Under the pieces are notes generated by a model. The model had not been told where the DNA came from and did no database searches. It saw only the letters and a list, made by a program, of their open reading frames with translations. Both the position numbers and the translations under genes were made by a program. Below, in pieces: positions 1 through 9,113 of a DNA stretch of 64,000 nt. Each line of letters opens with the position of its first letter. Position 1 is the first letter of the stretch. The DNA lies in NCBI GenBank assembly GCA_964615765.1, contig CAZTQN010000005.1, positions 1-64,000 of the forward strand, in the 5' to 3' direction. This stretch comes from CAZTQN01 sp964615765 (lineage in GTDB: Bacteria; Planctomycetota; Phycisphaerae; Phycisphaerales; UBA1924).

Positions 1-35
1 CCGCCCCTGACCTCTCGCCCCCCCGCCCCTCGCCC
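1..35. repeat. GACCTCT-type heptamer repeat fragment before gyrB
   Basis: The first 35 bases are C-rich and contain the words CCCCTGACCTCT and CGCCCC. The same words recur at 4364-4400, 12888-13027, 46388-46500 and 63160-63215 (there in either orientation). It is therefore one member of a dispersed intergenic repeat family. No Shine-Dalgarno sequence is visible before gyrB. Confidence 0.45.
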
Positions 36-2852
36 ATGGACCAACCCACCAACAACGACTCTTCCCGCATGGACAAGTCCGCCGCCTATTCCGAGGATCA
101 GATCAAGATCCTCGAAGGGCTCGAGGCCGTCCGCCTTCGCCCCGGCATGTACATCGGCGGGACCGACCTCCGCGCACTCCACCACCTCATCTACGAAGTC
201 GTTGACAACTCCATCGACGAAGCCATGGCCGGCTTCGCCGACACCGTCTCCGTCACCATCAACGCCGACGGCTCCTGCTGCGTCCTCGACAACGGCCGCG
301 GCATCCCCACCGCTCCCAAGAAGCACGAAAACCCCGCCTACGACGGCAAGCCCGCCGTCGAGATCGTCCTCACCGTCCTCCACGCCGGCGGGAAGTTCGG
401 CGAAGAAGGCTCCGCCTACAAAGTCTCCGGCGGTCTCCACGGCGTCGGCGTCTCCTGCGTCAACGCCCTCTCCGAATGGCTCGAGTGCGAGGTCTACCGC
501 GACGCCAAGATCCACACCATCCGCTTCCAACGCGGCCGCACCGTCAATCCCCTCTCCGTCATCGGCGCCATCGCCAAAGACGCCCCCTTCCAGACCGGCA
601 CCAAGGTCACCTTCTCCCCAGACCCCGACATCTTCCCCGACACCACCTTCGACTACGCCATCCTCTCCAACCGCCTCCGCGAACTCGCCTACCTCAACCC
701 CGGCGTCACCATCAAGCTCCGCGATGAACGCGTCGGGCCCGACGGCCGCCTCCGCGCCGAAACCTTCAAGGCCAAGAACGGCCTCCTCGAATACGTCGAG
801 CATCTCATGCTCGGCAAGTCCCCCGTCTCCGCCCCCGTCCACATCTCCAAGGACGACAAGCCCAACCTCCTCTCTGCCGAAGTCGCGCTCCAATATCACG
901 ACGGCTACAACGAAACCCTCCTCGCCTTCACCAACAACATCGCCAACCGCGACGGCGGCACCCACGCCCAGGGCTTCAAGGTCGCCCTCACGCGCTCGCT
1001 CAACGCCTACGCCAAGAAGTCCGGCATCCTCAAGGAAAAAGACCCCGTCCCCACGGGCGAAGACCTGCGCGAAGGCCTCGTCGCCATCGTCAGCGTCAAG
1101 CTCCCCAACCCCACCTTCAACAACCAGCCCAAGGAAAAACTCCTCAACCCCGAGATCGAAACCTTCGTCGCCCAGGCCGTCGGCGAAGCCCTCGAACACT
1201 GGCTGGAAGAACACCCCGGCGAGGCCAAGCGTCTCTGCCTGAAGGGCATCGTCGCCGCCCAGGCCCGCGAAGCCGCCCGCAAAGCCCGCGAACTCACGCG
1301 CCGCAAGTCCGCGCTCGAGTCCGGCTCCATGCCCGCCAAACTCAAAGACTGCAAGACCAAGGACGTCGACTCCGCCGAACTCTTCATCGTCGAAGGCGAC
1401 TCCGCCGGTGGCTCCGCCGGCCAGGGCCGCAACGTCGAGAACCAGGCCATCCTCCCGCTCAAGGGCAAGATCCTCAACGTCGAAAAGGCCCGCCTCGACA
1501 AGGTCCTGGGCTTCGAAGAAATCCGCACGCTCATCTCCGCCCTCAAGTGCGGCATCGGCGAAGATTTCGACGCCTCCAAACTCCGCTACGGCCGCGTCAT
1601 CATCATGACCGACGCCGACGTCGACGGCTCCCACATCCGAACCCTCCTGCTCACCTTCTTCTTCCGCCAGATGCCCGAGCTCATCCGTCGCGGCAAGATC
1701 TACGTCGCCCAGCCCCCGCTCTACCAACTCGCCTGGGGCTCCGGCAAGAACCGCCGCACCCAGTACGTCCTCTCCAACGACACCCTCTTCGACACTCTCG
1801 CGCAGGTCGGCCTCGCCGCCGCCACGCTCGTCATCCGCGAGACCGACCCGACCACCGCTGCCGTCCGCATCGACCCCACGACGCGCACGCCCGTCATCAA
1901 ACGCCGCCTCGCGGGCGATGAGCTCGCGCGCCTGGTCCGCCTGCTCCGCCGCCTGCGCGAACTCGTCGAAGTCGCCGAGCGTCGTGGCGTGAAGTTCCCC
2001 GACCTCCTCGCCGCCCGCGCCAGCGACCCCGCCAGCCAATCCCGCCTCCCCACCCACCGCCTCGTATGGACCGGCGGCGAGGCCTTCGCCTGGTCCGAAG
2101 CCCAGGCCCGCGACATCGCGGCCCGCCGCGGCCTCACGCTCGCCGAACTCGATACTGACACCCAGCCGCCCACCACCGACCACCCCGCCGACGCCCCCGC
2201 CGACCACGCGCCCGACGCCCCCGCCGCGCCCGCCATCGCGCCAGCGCCGTCGCAGCCGCCGACCCCCGCCGGCCCCGCGGCTCAACTCCGCGAACTGCAC
2301 GAGAACCGCGAGCTCGAGCGCCTCTTCAAGCTCCTCGACGCCTACACCATCGCCATCGACGACTACGCGCTCGTGCAGGAAGAGTCCGTCACCGGCGAAA
2401 AGCTCCCCGCCAAGTACGCGTGGGAACTCGCCGCCCCCGGCGCCTCCGCCGCCGCCGCGACCACCGCCGACACCGACACCGACGCCGCGCTCGAAGACGA
2501 CGCCGTCTCCCCGGAAGACGCCGCCGCCACCGGCAACGCCGTCCGCACCAGCGCCGCGTCCAAGTCCGCCCGCGTGCTCGAAGCGGCCAACATCCCCGCC
2601 ATCCTCGACACCCTGCAAGACGCCGGCCGCCGCGGCGTCGAGATCAAGCGCTTCAAGGGTCTGGGCGAAATGGACGCCGAACAGCTCTGGGACACCACCA
2701 TGGACCCCACCCGGCGCACCCTCCTCCGCGTCACCTGGGACGGCGCCGCCGAGGCCGAATCCCTCTTCTCCATCCTCATGGGTGAGCAGGTCGAACAGCG
2801 TCGCCGCTTCATCGAAGAACACGCCCTCGAAGTCCGGAATCTCGACGTGTAA
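36..2852 (+). CDS. gyrB: DNA gyrase subunit B, extended form
   Basis: This is the ATPase subunit of DNA gyrase (type IIA topoisomerase), which with GyrA introduces negative supercoils. The GHKL ATP-binding residues are clear: RPGMYIG at about 35-41, VDNSIDEA at about 56-63 and DNGRGIP at about 85-91. The TOPRIM domain follows, with EGDSAGG near 452 and the metal-binding TDADVDGSH near 525. The C-terminus has the usual KRFKGLGEMD motif. At 938 residues it is longer than the typical 640-800. The extra length sits between the TOPRIM DxD and KRFKGLGEM and includes Ala/Pro/Asp-rich low-complexity stretches around 705-760 and 805-850, presumably surface linkers. GyrB rather than ParE is inferred from the overall motif pattern, and no gyrA is in the window. 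A second possible start lies at Met12. Confidence 0.96.
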   Translation: MDQPTNNDSSRMDKSAAYSEDQIKILEGLEAVRLRPGMYIGGTDLRALHHLIYEVVDNSIDEAMAGFADTVSVTINADGSCCVLDNGRGIPTAPKKHENPAYDGKPAVEIVLTVLHAGGKFGEEGSAYKVSGGLHGVGVSCVNALSEWLECEVYRDAKIHTIRFQRGRTVNPLSVIGAIAKDAPFQTGTKVTFSPDPDIFPDTTFDYAILSNRLRELAYLNPGVTIKLRDERVGPDGRLRAETFKAKNGLLEYVEHLMLGKSPVSAPVHISKDDKPNLLSAEVALQYHDGYNETLLAFTNNIANRDGGTHAQGFKVALTRSLNAYAKKSGILKEKDPVPTGEDLREGLVAIVSVKLPNPTFNNQPKEKLLNPEIETFVAQAVGEALEHWLEEHPGEAKRLCLKGIVAAQAREAARKARELTRRKSALESGSMPAKLKDCKTKDVDSAELFIVEGDSAGGSAGQGRNVENQAILPLKGKILNVEKARLDKVLGFEEIRTLISALKCGIGEDFDASKLRYGRVIIMTDADVDGSHIRTLLLTFFFRQMPELIRRGKIYVAQPPLYQLAWGSGKNRRTQYVLSNDTLFDTLAQVGLAAATLVIRETDPTTAAVRIDPTTRTPVIKRRLAGDELARLVRLLRRLRELVEVAERRGVKFPDLLAARASDPASQSRLPTHRLVWTGGEAFAWSEAQARDIAARRGLTLAELDTDTQPPTTDHPADAPADHAPDAPAAPAIAPAPSQPPTPAGPAAQLRELHENRELERLFKLLDAYTIAIDDYALVQEESVTGEKLPAKYAWELAAPGASAAAATTADTDTDAALEDDAVSPEDAAATGNAVRTSAASKSARVLEAANIPAILDTLQDAGRRGVEIKRFKGLGEMDAEQLWDTTMDPTRRTLLRVTWDGAAEAESLFSILMGEQVEQRRRFIEEHALEVRNLDV

Positions 2853-2990
2853 CGGTCACGCCGCACGCTTCCCGCGAACGTTTCGGCCGAACCGCACGAG
2901 TTACCCGCGCACTTGCGACCATCCACTGAGGGGTATCCAACCCCCCTCGCGCGTTGTCCTTGCTTGTCCCCACCATCCACCCGATACCCG

Positions 2991-3019
2991 GTGTGCTGGT
3001 GACATTCTCACCAGCGCGC
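2991..3019. other. Perfect 8-bp hairpin downstream of gyrB
   Basis: GCTGGTGA (2995-3002) and TCACCAGC (3008-3015) form a perfect stem with the loop CATTC. Four further pairs including G-T wobbles extend it outward to 2991/3019. No T-run follows, so this is not a classical terminator. It lies about 140 nt after gyrB and 86 nt before the PilZ gene, and could be a leader structure or a factor-dependent terminator stem. Confidence 0.4.
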
Positions 3020-3104
3020 CCGCCCGTCGGCCGCCGGCGCTTCGTGCCCGGCTCGCCGCGCGGCGGACGCGTCCACGGTTCGCGCGTCACTCGGTCCATC
3101 TCCC

Positions 3105-4271
3105 ATGACCGCAGCTCCGTCGCAACAACCTCAGCCGGCCGCCACCACGCGGTCCAACTCGCTCGGGCTCTCTCCCGCCGAGCTCACGGCGTTGCTCGAT
3201 CGCCTGGACGCCGACGCCGGGGCCGCGACGCCCCGCCGTCAGTCCAGGCGCCTCGAATACCGCCGACCCGCCGTCCCCATCGTCATCCGCACCGACATGG
3301 GCGCTCGCGCCGCCGTCTCCGTCGCCACCCGCAACCTCTCCCGCGGCGGGCTCTCCTTCCTCCACTCCGCCTACATGCACGTCAAGACCGCCGTCGTCGC
3401 CATCCTCAAACACCCCGTCAAGGGCGACGTCCCCATCCCCGGCGCCGTCGTCCGCTGCCGACACATCGAACGCCACATCCACGAAGTCGGCGTCCGCTTC
3501 ATCAAGCCCATCGACGTCCGCGACTTCCTCGATATCGACCTCATCGGCGCCCAGTACTCCCTCGAAGTCGCCGACCCCAGCCTCATCCGCGGCAAGCTCC
3601 TCCTCGTCGCCGACGACCAGTTCGACCGCGCCCTCCTCAAGCACTACCTCGAACCCACCAACGTCCACATCGTCGTCGCCGACTCCAGCGTCGACGCCGT
3701 CCGCTCCGCCCTTACCGGCGAGCCCGACGTCGTCCTCACCGACTATGACCTCGGCTCCTGCACCGCCGTCGAACTCGTCAACGAGCTCCGCACCGGCGGC
3801 ATGCGCGCCCCCGTCATCGTCATGTCCGCCGACCTCTCCACCAACACCCGCAAACGCGTTCGCGACGCTCGCATCGACGCCTTCCTCCCCAAGCCCATCC
3901 CCAAGGACCTGCTCTACTCCGCTCTCGCCGAGTTCTTCCTCCTCGGCGGCGAGGGCGTCACCACCCCCGCGCTCATCGTCACCGGCCTGCCGGAAGACTC
4001 CCCCCTCCGCGCCCTCGCCGAGAAGTTCTCCACCGAGATCATCAGCACGACGCCGCGCCTCGAAGCCCTCCTCGCCGCCAAGGACGCCGCCGAATTTGTC
4101 CGCACCGCGACGCGCCTGTCCGCGACAGCGATGGCCCTCGAGTTCCGCCCGATCGCCAAGCTCGCCGAAGCCGCCGTGCACGCCATCAACGCCTCCGGCT
4201 CGCTCGACGAATCCGCCGAAGCCGCGACCGCGTTCATCAGCGCCTGCAAGCGCGTCCGCAAAGCCGCGTAA
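3105..4271 (+). CDS. PilZ - response-regulator receiver protein with degenerate HPt-like tail
   Basis: This is a 388-residue three-part signalling protein. Residues about 48-140 look like a PilZ c-di-GMP-binding domain, with the Arg-rich RRLEYRR box near 48-54 and NLSRGGLSF near 77-85. Residues about 163-285 are a CheY-like receiver: the acidic pair in VADD, the phospho-acceptor Asp in LTDYDLG near 212, Ser in MSADLS, and Lys in LPKPIP. The last 90 residues are helical and shaped like a histidine phosphotransfer domain, but the position where the reactive His is expected reads TATRLSATAMAL and has no His. A role linking c-di-GMP to phosphorelay signalling is inferred. It has no DNA-binding output domain. 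It is transcribed alone after gyrB. The chemotaxis genes are 20 kb away. Confidence 0.82.
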   Translation: MTAAPSQQPQPAATTRSNSLGLSPAELTALLDRLDADAGAATPRRQSRRLEYRRPAVPIVIRTDMGARAAVSVATRNLSRGGLSFLHSAYMHVKTAVVAILKHPVKGDVPIPGAVVRCRHIERHIHEVGVRFIKPIDVRDFLDIDLIGAQYSLEVADPSLIRGKLLLVADDQFDRALLKHYLEPTNVHIVVADSSVDAVRSALTGEPDVVLTDYDLGSCTAVELVNELRTGGMRAPVIVMSADLSTNTRKRVRDARIDAFLPKPIPKDLLYSALAEFFLLGGEGVTTPALIVTGLPEDSPLRALAEKFSTEIISTTPRLEALLAAKDAAEFVRTATRLSATAMALEFRPIAKLAEAAVHAINASGSLDESAEAATAFISACKRVRKAA

Positions 4272-4359
4272 CGCCCGTTCACGATCGCAAATCACCCCGG
4301 GCCACCCTTCGCAGCGATGGGCCCGACGCGCCTCGCGCCCCGCGAATTTCCTGAACCTT

Positions 4360-4400
4360 CGCCGCTTCCCTGACCTCTAACCTCTATCCCCTACCCCTTC
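4360..4400. repeat. CCTCTNN heptamer repeats before the nitrilase gene
   Basis: Tandem words CCTGACCTCTAACCTCTATCC and CCCCTACCCC lie immediately upstream of the nitrilase start. They match the GACCTCT-type family seen elsewhere in the window. Confidence 0.4.
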
Positions 4401-4407
4401 GCCGCTC

Positions 4408-5373
4408 ATGCGCATCGCCCTGGCTCAGATCGCCCCCGTCGTCCTCGACCGTGACGCCACGATCGCGAAGGTCGTCCGCGCCATTCACGCCGCGGCGGAC
4501 CGCGGCTGCCGCCTGTGCGCCTTCGCCGAAGCCCTCGTCCCCGCCTACCCCGTCTGGCTCTCGCGCACAGACGCCGCCCGCTTCGACGAGCCCGACATCA
4601 AGCGCCTGCACGCCGAATACATCGATCAAGCCGTCGACATCGACCCGCGCACGCTCGAGAGCCCGCACCTCCAACCCATCTGCGCCGCCGCCGCCGCCCG
4701 CGGGGTCTCGGTCGTCATCGGCGTCATCGAGCGCGCCGCGGACCGCGGCCGCCACAGCCTCTACTGCGCCCGCGTCTTCATCGAAGGCCGCGGCCCCTCC
4801 GCCGGACGCATCCTCTCCGTCCACCGCAAACTCATGCCCACCTACGAGGAGCGCCTCTCCTGGTCCCCCGGCGACGGCGCCGGCCTGGTCGTGCACGCCG
4901 TCGACGAGTTCACCGTCGCGTCGCTCAACTGCTGGGAAAACTGGATGCCCCTCGCCCGCGCCGCCATCTACGCCCAGGGCGCGAATCTCATCATCCCCCT
5001 CTGGCCCGGCTCCGACCGCAACACGCGCGACATCACCCGCTTCATCGCCCTCGAAGCCCGCGCCTTCGTCGCCTCCGCTTCCGCCCTTATGCGCTCCAGC
5101 GACATCCCGCCCCACCTTCCATCCCGCGACGCCTGGGCCGGCGTTGACGAACTCATCAACAACGGCGGCTCCGGCATCGCCGCCCCCGACGGCTCTTGGC
5201 TCGTCCCGCCCGTCGTCGACCGCGAAGACATCCTCACCGCCGACCTCGACCTGCGCCGCGTCCTCGAAGAACGCCAGAACTTCGACCCCTCAGGCCACTA
5301 CGCCCGCCCCGACGTGCTCAGCCTGACCGTCGACCGCCGCCGCCAGTCCGCCGCCCGCTTCCTCGACGACTGA
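4408..5373 (+). CDS. Nitrilase / carbon-nitrogen hydrolase family protein
   Basis: This is a 321-residue carbon-nitrogen hydrolase. The catalytic triad is visible: Glu41 in FAEALVP, Lys141 in HRKLMPTYEER and Cys175 in NCWENWMP. The WENWMP context after the Cys is characteristic of branch-1 nitrilases, which convert nitriles to carboxylic acids plus ammonia, and of related cyanide hydratases. Length fits that branch (300-350). The protein is cytosolic with no signal peptide. The substrate cannot be read from sequence. The ATG at 4408 is preceded by CCTCTAA/CCTCTAT/CCCCTAC heptamer repeats instead of a Shine-Dalgarno sequence, so the start is chosen from the conserved MRIALAQIAP N-terminus. Confidence 0.88.
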   Translation: MRIALAQIAPVVLDRDATIAKVVRAIHAAADRGCRLCAFAEALVPAYPVWLSRTDAARFDEPDIKRLHAEYIDQAVDIDPRTLESPHLQPICAAAAARGVSVVIGVIERAADRGRHSLYCARVFIEGRGPSAGRILSVHRKLMPTYEERLSWSPGDGAGLVVHAVDEFTVASLNCWENWMPLARAAIYAQGANLIIPLWPGSDRNTRDITRFIALEARAFVASASALMRSSDIPPHLPSRDAWAGVDELINNGGSGIAAPDGSWLVPPVVDREDILTADLDLRRVLEERQNFDPSGHYARPDVLSLTVDRRRQSAARFLDD

Positions 5374-5623
5374 TCGCATCCGCCCGCGCCGTCTCTCCCC
5401 GTTGGGCCCCGCGGCGGCGCGCGCACACGCCGCGCGCGCGCGCCGCCCCTTTCCAAAATCCGCGACAAAATCTCAAAAAACGCACGCACACCGCGGCCGC
5501 ATCCACGCGCGCACCGCCCGCGAGCCACCGCATCCACCCCCTCGCGCGCGCACGCCCGCGCCGCTCCGCCCAAGGGTGAGAGGACCACCGGCCCTCACCC
5601 TCGACCTCATCGCGGAGCACCCC

Positions 5624-7411
5624 ATGCCCCTGCACCCCCAACGCACCTCGCCCACCGCCCCCGCGACCGAACCCGCGAACACCGCCGCGTCCGCCTTCGC
5701 GCCCGACGCTCCGCCCTTCGCCGATCTCGCCGCCACCGGCCTCTCGCGCACACAGCTCGACGACCTGCTCGATCGCCACGACCGCTTCACGCGCCCGCGC
5801 CTCGCCGCACTGTGGGACTACTACCGCAACCCCGCGCGGAACCCGGCGGCCGCCCCGCGTGATCGCCGCCTCGCGCAAGAACGCGGCCTCCCCTTCCGCC
5901 TCACCGGCGTGCACGACCCCGCCCAGCACGCCGCCTCGCGCCCCATCAGCGCCGACGACCGCGCCTGGAGCCGCAAGGAGATCGTCATCGAGAACGACAT
6001 CGCCTGGCGCATCCACGCCATGGTCGACTTCCTCTTCGGCCAGCCCGTCTTCGTCCGCTCGACCGACCCGGACCCCGCCGTCCGCGCCGCCGTCGACGCC
6101 GCGCTCGACGCCGTCTGGTCCGCCTCCGGCGGCGTCGCCCTCTTGCAGGACCTGGCCCTGCTCGGCAACGTTTTCGGCTACGCCGACCTGCTCGTTCGCT
6201 CCGCCGCCAGACCTCTCGGGGACGTGGGGGACCCGTCGGGGAGAGAGCGCGGGGAGGAGACCACGACGCCGCGGGACGCGGCCGGCGCGACCACCACCCG
6301 CGCCACCGCCGACGGACCCGCGCACGCCCGGCCCGACCAGCCCGGCGTGCCCGATCCGGCCTCGATCCGTTCCGCCGCACCGCTCGCCGTGCGCGTTGAA
6401 CTCATCGAGCCGTCCCGCGGCGTCGCTCTCCCCGCCCCCGACGACTTCCGCAGCATCGCCGCTTACGTCCTCCGCTGCCCACGCACCACCGCCGCGCCGC
6501 GCTCCGCCGCACGCCCCTCACCATCCGCCCGCTTCACCGCATGGCGCCGCACGCTGCTGGGCCTCCCGCCGGCTCACGCCGACACCGACACCGCACACTC
6601 CGCCGCGCCGCACGACGACCCCGCGCCCGATCTCGAAGTCATCGGCCCCGCGCACCGACGCCGCTACCGCGCCGGGCCCGACGGGCGCTACCGCCTGATC
6701 GACGCCGCCCCCAGCCTGGCCGACCCGCGCCGCGCTGATCCGCAGCCCCCCGTCGTGCACATCCAGAACCTCAGCCAGCCCTTCGAGTACGACGGCCTCT
6801 CGGAAGTCGAGCCGCTCATCCCGCTGCAGGACGAGCTCAACACGCGCCTCTCCGACCGCGCCAGCCGCGTCACCATGCAGTCCTTCCGCCTCTACCTCGC
6901 CAAGGGCATCGACAACCTGCACACCCTGCCCATCTCCCCCGGCACCATCTGGTCCACCGACAACCCCGACGCCCAGATCACGCCTTTCGGTGGCGACAAC
7001 GACGCGCCCAGCGAAGAGGCGCACATCGAACAGATCCGCGAAGCCCTCGACAAGCAGTCCGGCGTTCCGCCGCTGGCCAGCGGCGTCGTCCGCGCCCGCG
7101 TCGGCAATCTCTCCAGCGAGAGCGCTCTCCGCCTCACGCTCACCGGCCTGTTGACCAAGACCGCGCGCAAACGCGTCACCTACGGCCAGGGCATCCTCCG
7201 CGCCTCCCGCCTCATACTCGAAGCCCTCGACGCGCTCGGCATCTTGCCGACCACGCCCGGGCAGCGCGGCCTGCGCGTCGATTGGCCCGACCCGCTCCCG
7301 CGCGACACCGCCCAGATCCTCGCCGACGCCCGCGCCCGCGCCGAACTGCCGCCGCAGCGCACCGGCAGCGACGAAACCCTCGCGCCCACGCCCGTCGCCA
7401 CCACGACCTGA
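5624..7411 (+). CDS. Phage portal protein (SPP1 gp6-like)
   Basis: This 595-residue protein resembles SPP1 gp6-type portals, the dodecameric ring through which DNA enters a phage head. Recognisable segments are the N-terminal DRHDRFTRPRLAALWDYYRN, the KEIVIENDIAWRIHAMVDFL helix followed by FGQPVFVRS, and, late in the protein, SQPFEYDGLSEVEPLIPLQD, NTRLSDRASRVTMQSFRLYL and the SGVPPLASGVVR segment near the clip/crown. The middle (about residues 190-370) is Ala/Pro/Thr-rich, poorly conserved in appearance and may contain insertions. The start at 5624 is chosen because it begins a protein-like N-terminus, although the frame is open further upstream. It heads a run of head-assembly genes, but no terminase lies upstream (the neighbour is a nitrilase). 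Family assignment is by recall and was not searched. Confidence 0.8.
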   Translation: MPLHPQRTSPTAPATEPANTAASAFAPDAPPFADLAATGLSRTQLDDLLDRHDRFTRPRLAALWDYYRNPARNPAAAPRDRRLAQERGLPFRLTGVHDPAQHAASRPISADDRAWSRKEIVIENDIAWRIHAMVDFLFGQPVFVRSTDPDPAVRAAVDAALDAVWSASGGVALLQDLALLGNVFGYADLLVRSAARPLGDVGDPSGRERGEETTTPRDAAGATTTRATADGPAHARPDQPGVPDPASIRSAAPLAVRVELIEPSRGVALPAPDDFRSIAAYVLRCPRTTAAPRSAARPSPSARFTAWRRTLLGLPPAHADTDTAHSAAPHDDPAPDLEVIGPAHRRRYRAGPDGRYRLIDAAPSLADPRRADPQPPVVHIQNLSQPFEYDGLSEVEPLIPLQDELNTRLSDRASRVTMQSFRLYLAKGIDNLHTLPISPGTIWSTDNPDAQITPFGGDNDAPSEEAHIEQIREALDKQSGVPPLASGVVRARVGNLSSESALRLTLTGLLTKTARKRVTYGQGILRASRLILEALDALGILPTTPGQRGLRVDWPDPLPRDTAQILADARARAELPPQRTGSDETLAPTPVATTT

Positions 7412-7463
7412 CCCGCGCGTGCAGCGCGCCAACACCACGACATCACGAAGGGAGTGCACCATC

Positions 7464-7760
7464 ATGTCTGACACAGAGTCCACCACCGCGCCCGCCGCAG
7501 ATCCAGCCGTGACGACCGGCACGCCCGCGCCCGGGGCGACCGATCTCGACCAGCTCCGCGCCGAAGTGCGCGACCTGCGCGAGCAGATCGCGCGGCTGAA
7601 GAGCCCGCCCGCCGCGGCCTCGCCCAGCGGCGTCATGGCCCCGCGCGTGCCCGGCGAGACCGACGAGCCCCGCCGCCGCGCTGCCGCCGCCTTCTCGCGC
7701 ACCGGCGACCGCGCCGCGCTGCTGGCCTACATGCGGGCCCGGCGGCAAGGCGCCGACTGA
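7464..7760 (+). CDS. Small coiled-coil protein of the phage head module (scaffold-like)
   Basis: This is a 98-residue acidic-to-basic protein. It has an Ala/Thr/Pro-rich N-terminus, a short coiled coil (DLDQLRAEVRDLREQIARLK at about 27-46) and a basic C-terminal helix ending LLAYMRARRQGAD. Its position between portal and major capsid protein, its size and its coiled coil fit a capsid scaffolding or capsid-associated protein, but no sequence family is recognised. The ATG at 7464 is preceded by GAAGGGAG 6 nt further upstream, which decides this start over the upstream in-frame codons. Confidence 0.7.
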   Translation: MSDTESTTAPAADPAVTTGTPAPGATDLDQLRAEVRDLREQIARLKSPPAAASPSGVMAPRVPGETDEPRRRAAAAFSRTGDRAALLAYMRARRQGAD

Positions 7761-7797
7761 CGCGCACTCGGCGCTCAGCCCGCACGCCCACACCGTT

Positions 7798-7840
7798 GAT
7801 CCATCACCAGTTCGCCCGTTCACATCACACCCGTTCACAT
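7798..7840 (+). promoter_or_regulatory. Leader elements before the capsid gene
   Basis: GATCCATCACCA (7798-7809) recurs exactly at 9078-9089 before the next gene of the module. It is followed here by an 11-bp direct repeat CCCGTTCACAT (7815-7825 and 7830-7840, 15-bp period) and then by a strong GGGGGA ribosome binding site before the ATG at 7855. Function is unknown. A translational or transcriptional control element specific to the module is a guess. Confidence 0.35.
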
Positions 7841-7854
7841 AGGGGGATCCGCAC

Positions 7855-9021
7855 ATGCCGTTCACCGGAAAAGCCACCTTCTCCGCCGGGGCCGACCTGC
7901 CCGAACTCGTGGAAGACGTCGCCGACGTCATCGGCCTGGTCAGCCCGTACGAGACGCCGCTGCTCGATCACCTGGGCGACCCGGCCCGGGCCGCGACCAG
8001 CACCGTGCACGAGTGGCTCGAGGCCACCCTGCTGCCCAACGCCGACACAATCAACCAGACCACTTTCACGCCCAACGGCCAGGACGCCACCGCGCTCACC
8101 GTCACCGCCGGCTCGCGCTTCCGCGTGGGCGACCAGGTCCGCCCCGACGGCGCCCGCGAGATCATGCTCGTCACCGGCGTGAGCGGCAACACGCTCACCG
8201 TCTCGCGCCGCTACGGCGGCACACCGGCCAGCACCATCGTCAACGGCCAGCGCCTGCTCATCCTCGGCAACGCCGCCCTCGAAGGCGACGACCGCCCCGC
8301 CACCGCCTTCACCTCCCGCGTCCGCCGGCGCAACTTCACGCAGATCTTCACCGCGGGCGTCGAGGTCAGCGGCACGCTGCAGGCTTCGCAGACCTACGGC
8401 GTCCGCGACGAGGTCGACTACCAGAAGCAGGAGCGCATGCGCGAACTGCTCCGCGACCTGGAGAACTGCGTCATCAACGGCGCCGCCGCCGCCTCCAGCC
8501 CGCAGGGCTCGGCCACCGTCCGCCGCACCATGCAGGGCATCATCCCCTCCATCACCACCAACGCGTTCACGCCCGGCTCGGGCGGCTTCCCGTCCGGCGG
8601 CGGCTCGGGCAACACGCTCAACGAGTCGCTCATCAACACCGCGCTCCGCACCATCTGGGAGAACGCCTCCGGCCGCATCGACACCATCGTCGTCGGCGGG
8701 ACCCAGAAACGCCGCATCAACGACTTCATCGGGCTGCTGCGCCAGTACGACGCCGACGACCGCACCTTCCGCTCCAACGTGCAGACCTACGAGAGCGACT
8801 TCGGCGTGCAGCGCATCGTGCTGTCGCGCTGGATGCCGGCCGACACCGTCCTGCTGCTGGATTCCTCGCGCGTGAGCGTGCTGCCGCTGGCGGGGCGCAG
8901 CTTCCACTACAAGCCGCTCGCCTCCAGCGGCGACAGCGCCGTGGGCATGGTGATCGGCGAGTACACGCTCGAGTTCAAGAACGAGAACGCGCACGGGCTG
9001 ATCCGGGGTCTGTCCATCTGA
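7855..9021 (+). CDS. Major capsid protein, SU10-like (DUF5309 family)
   Basis: This 388-residue protein reads as an HK97-fold major capsid protein of the SU10/DUF5309 type. It begins with the N-terminal arm SPYETPLLDHLGD, then EWLEATLLPN and NFTQIFTAGVEVSGT. EVDYQKQERMRELLRDLEN covers the long spine-like helix, and RRTMQGIIPSITTN and TIVVGGTQKRRINDFI follow. The C-terminal part SDFGVQRIVLSRWMPADTV and GEYTLEFKNENAHGLIRGLS is typical of the family. It forms the icosahedral shell of a phage head. The length matches the family and it shows no truncation or frameshift. An AGGGGGATCCGCAC leader gives a strong Shine-Dalgarno sequence. Being intact argues for selection rather than decay. No prohead protease gene is adjacent. 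Confidence 0.87.
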   Translation: MPFTGKATFSAGADLPELVEDVADVIGLVSPYETPLLDHLGDPARAATSTVHEWLEATLLPNADTINQTTFTPNGQDATALTVTAGSRFRVGDQVRPDGAREIMLVTGVSGNTLTVSRRYGGTPASTIVNGQRLLILGNAALEGDDRPATAFTSRVRRRNFTQIFTAGVEVSGTLQASQTYGVRDEVDYQKQERMRELLRDLENCVINGAAAASSPQGSATVRRTMQGIIPSITTNAFTPGSGGFPSGGGSGNTLNESLINTALRTIWENASGRIDTIVVGGTQKRRINDFIGLLRQYDADDRTFRSNVQTYESDFGVQRIVLSRWMPADTVLLLDSSRVSVLPLAGRSFHYKPLASSGDSAVGMVIGEYTLEFKNENAHGLIRGLSI

Positions 9022-9113
9022 CACGGACGCGTGCGCACCCGGGCGGGGCCGACGGGCCGCGCCCCGGCTTTCTCTCCGATCCATCACCACACGCACACGC
9101 GAAGGGGGACCGC

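Noticed and set aside
3087..4295. Long minus-strand open frame opposite the PilZ-receiver gene (also 25920-28139, 55625-57343, 30788-32281 and many others)
   Set aside because: In GC-rich DNA with GC-biased third positions, antisense frames stay open by chance. Their translations are low-complexity Arg/Pro/Gly sequence without domains, and the sense genes are clearly recognised.
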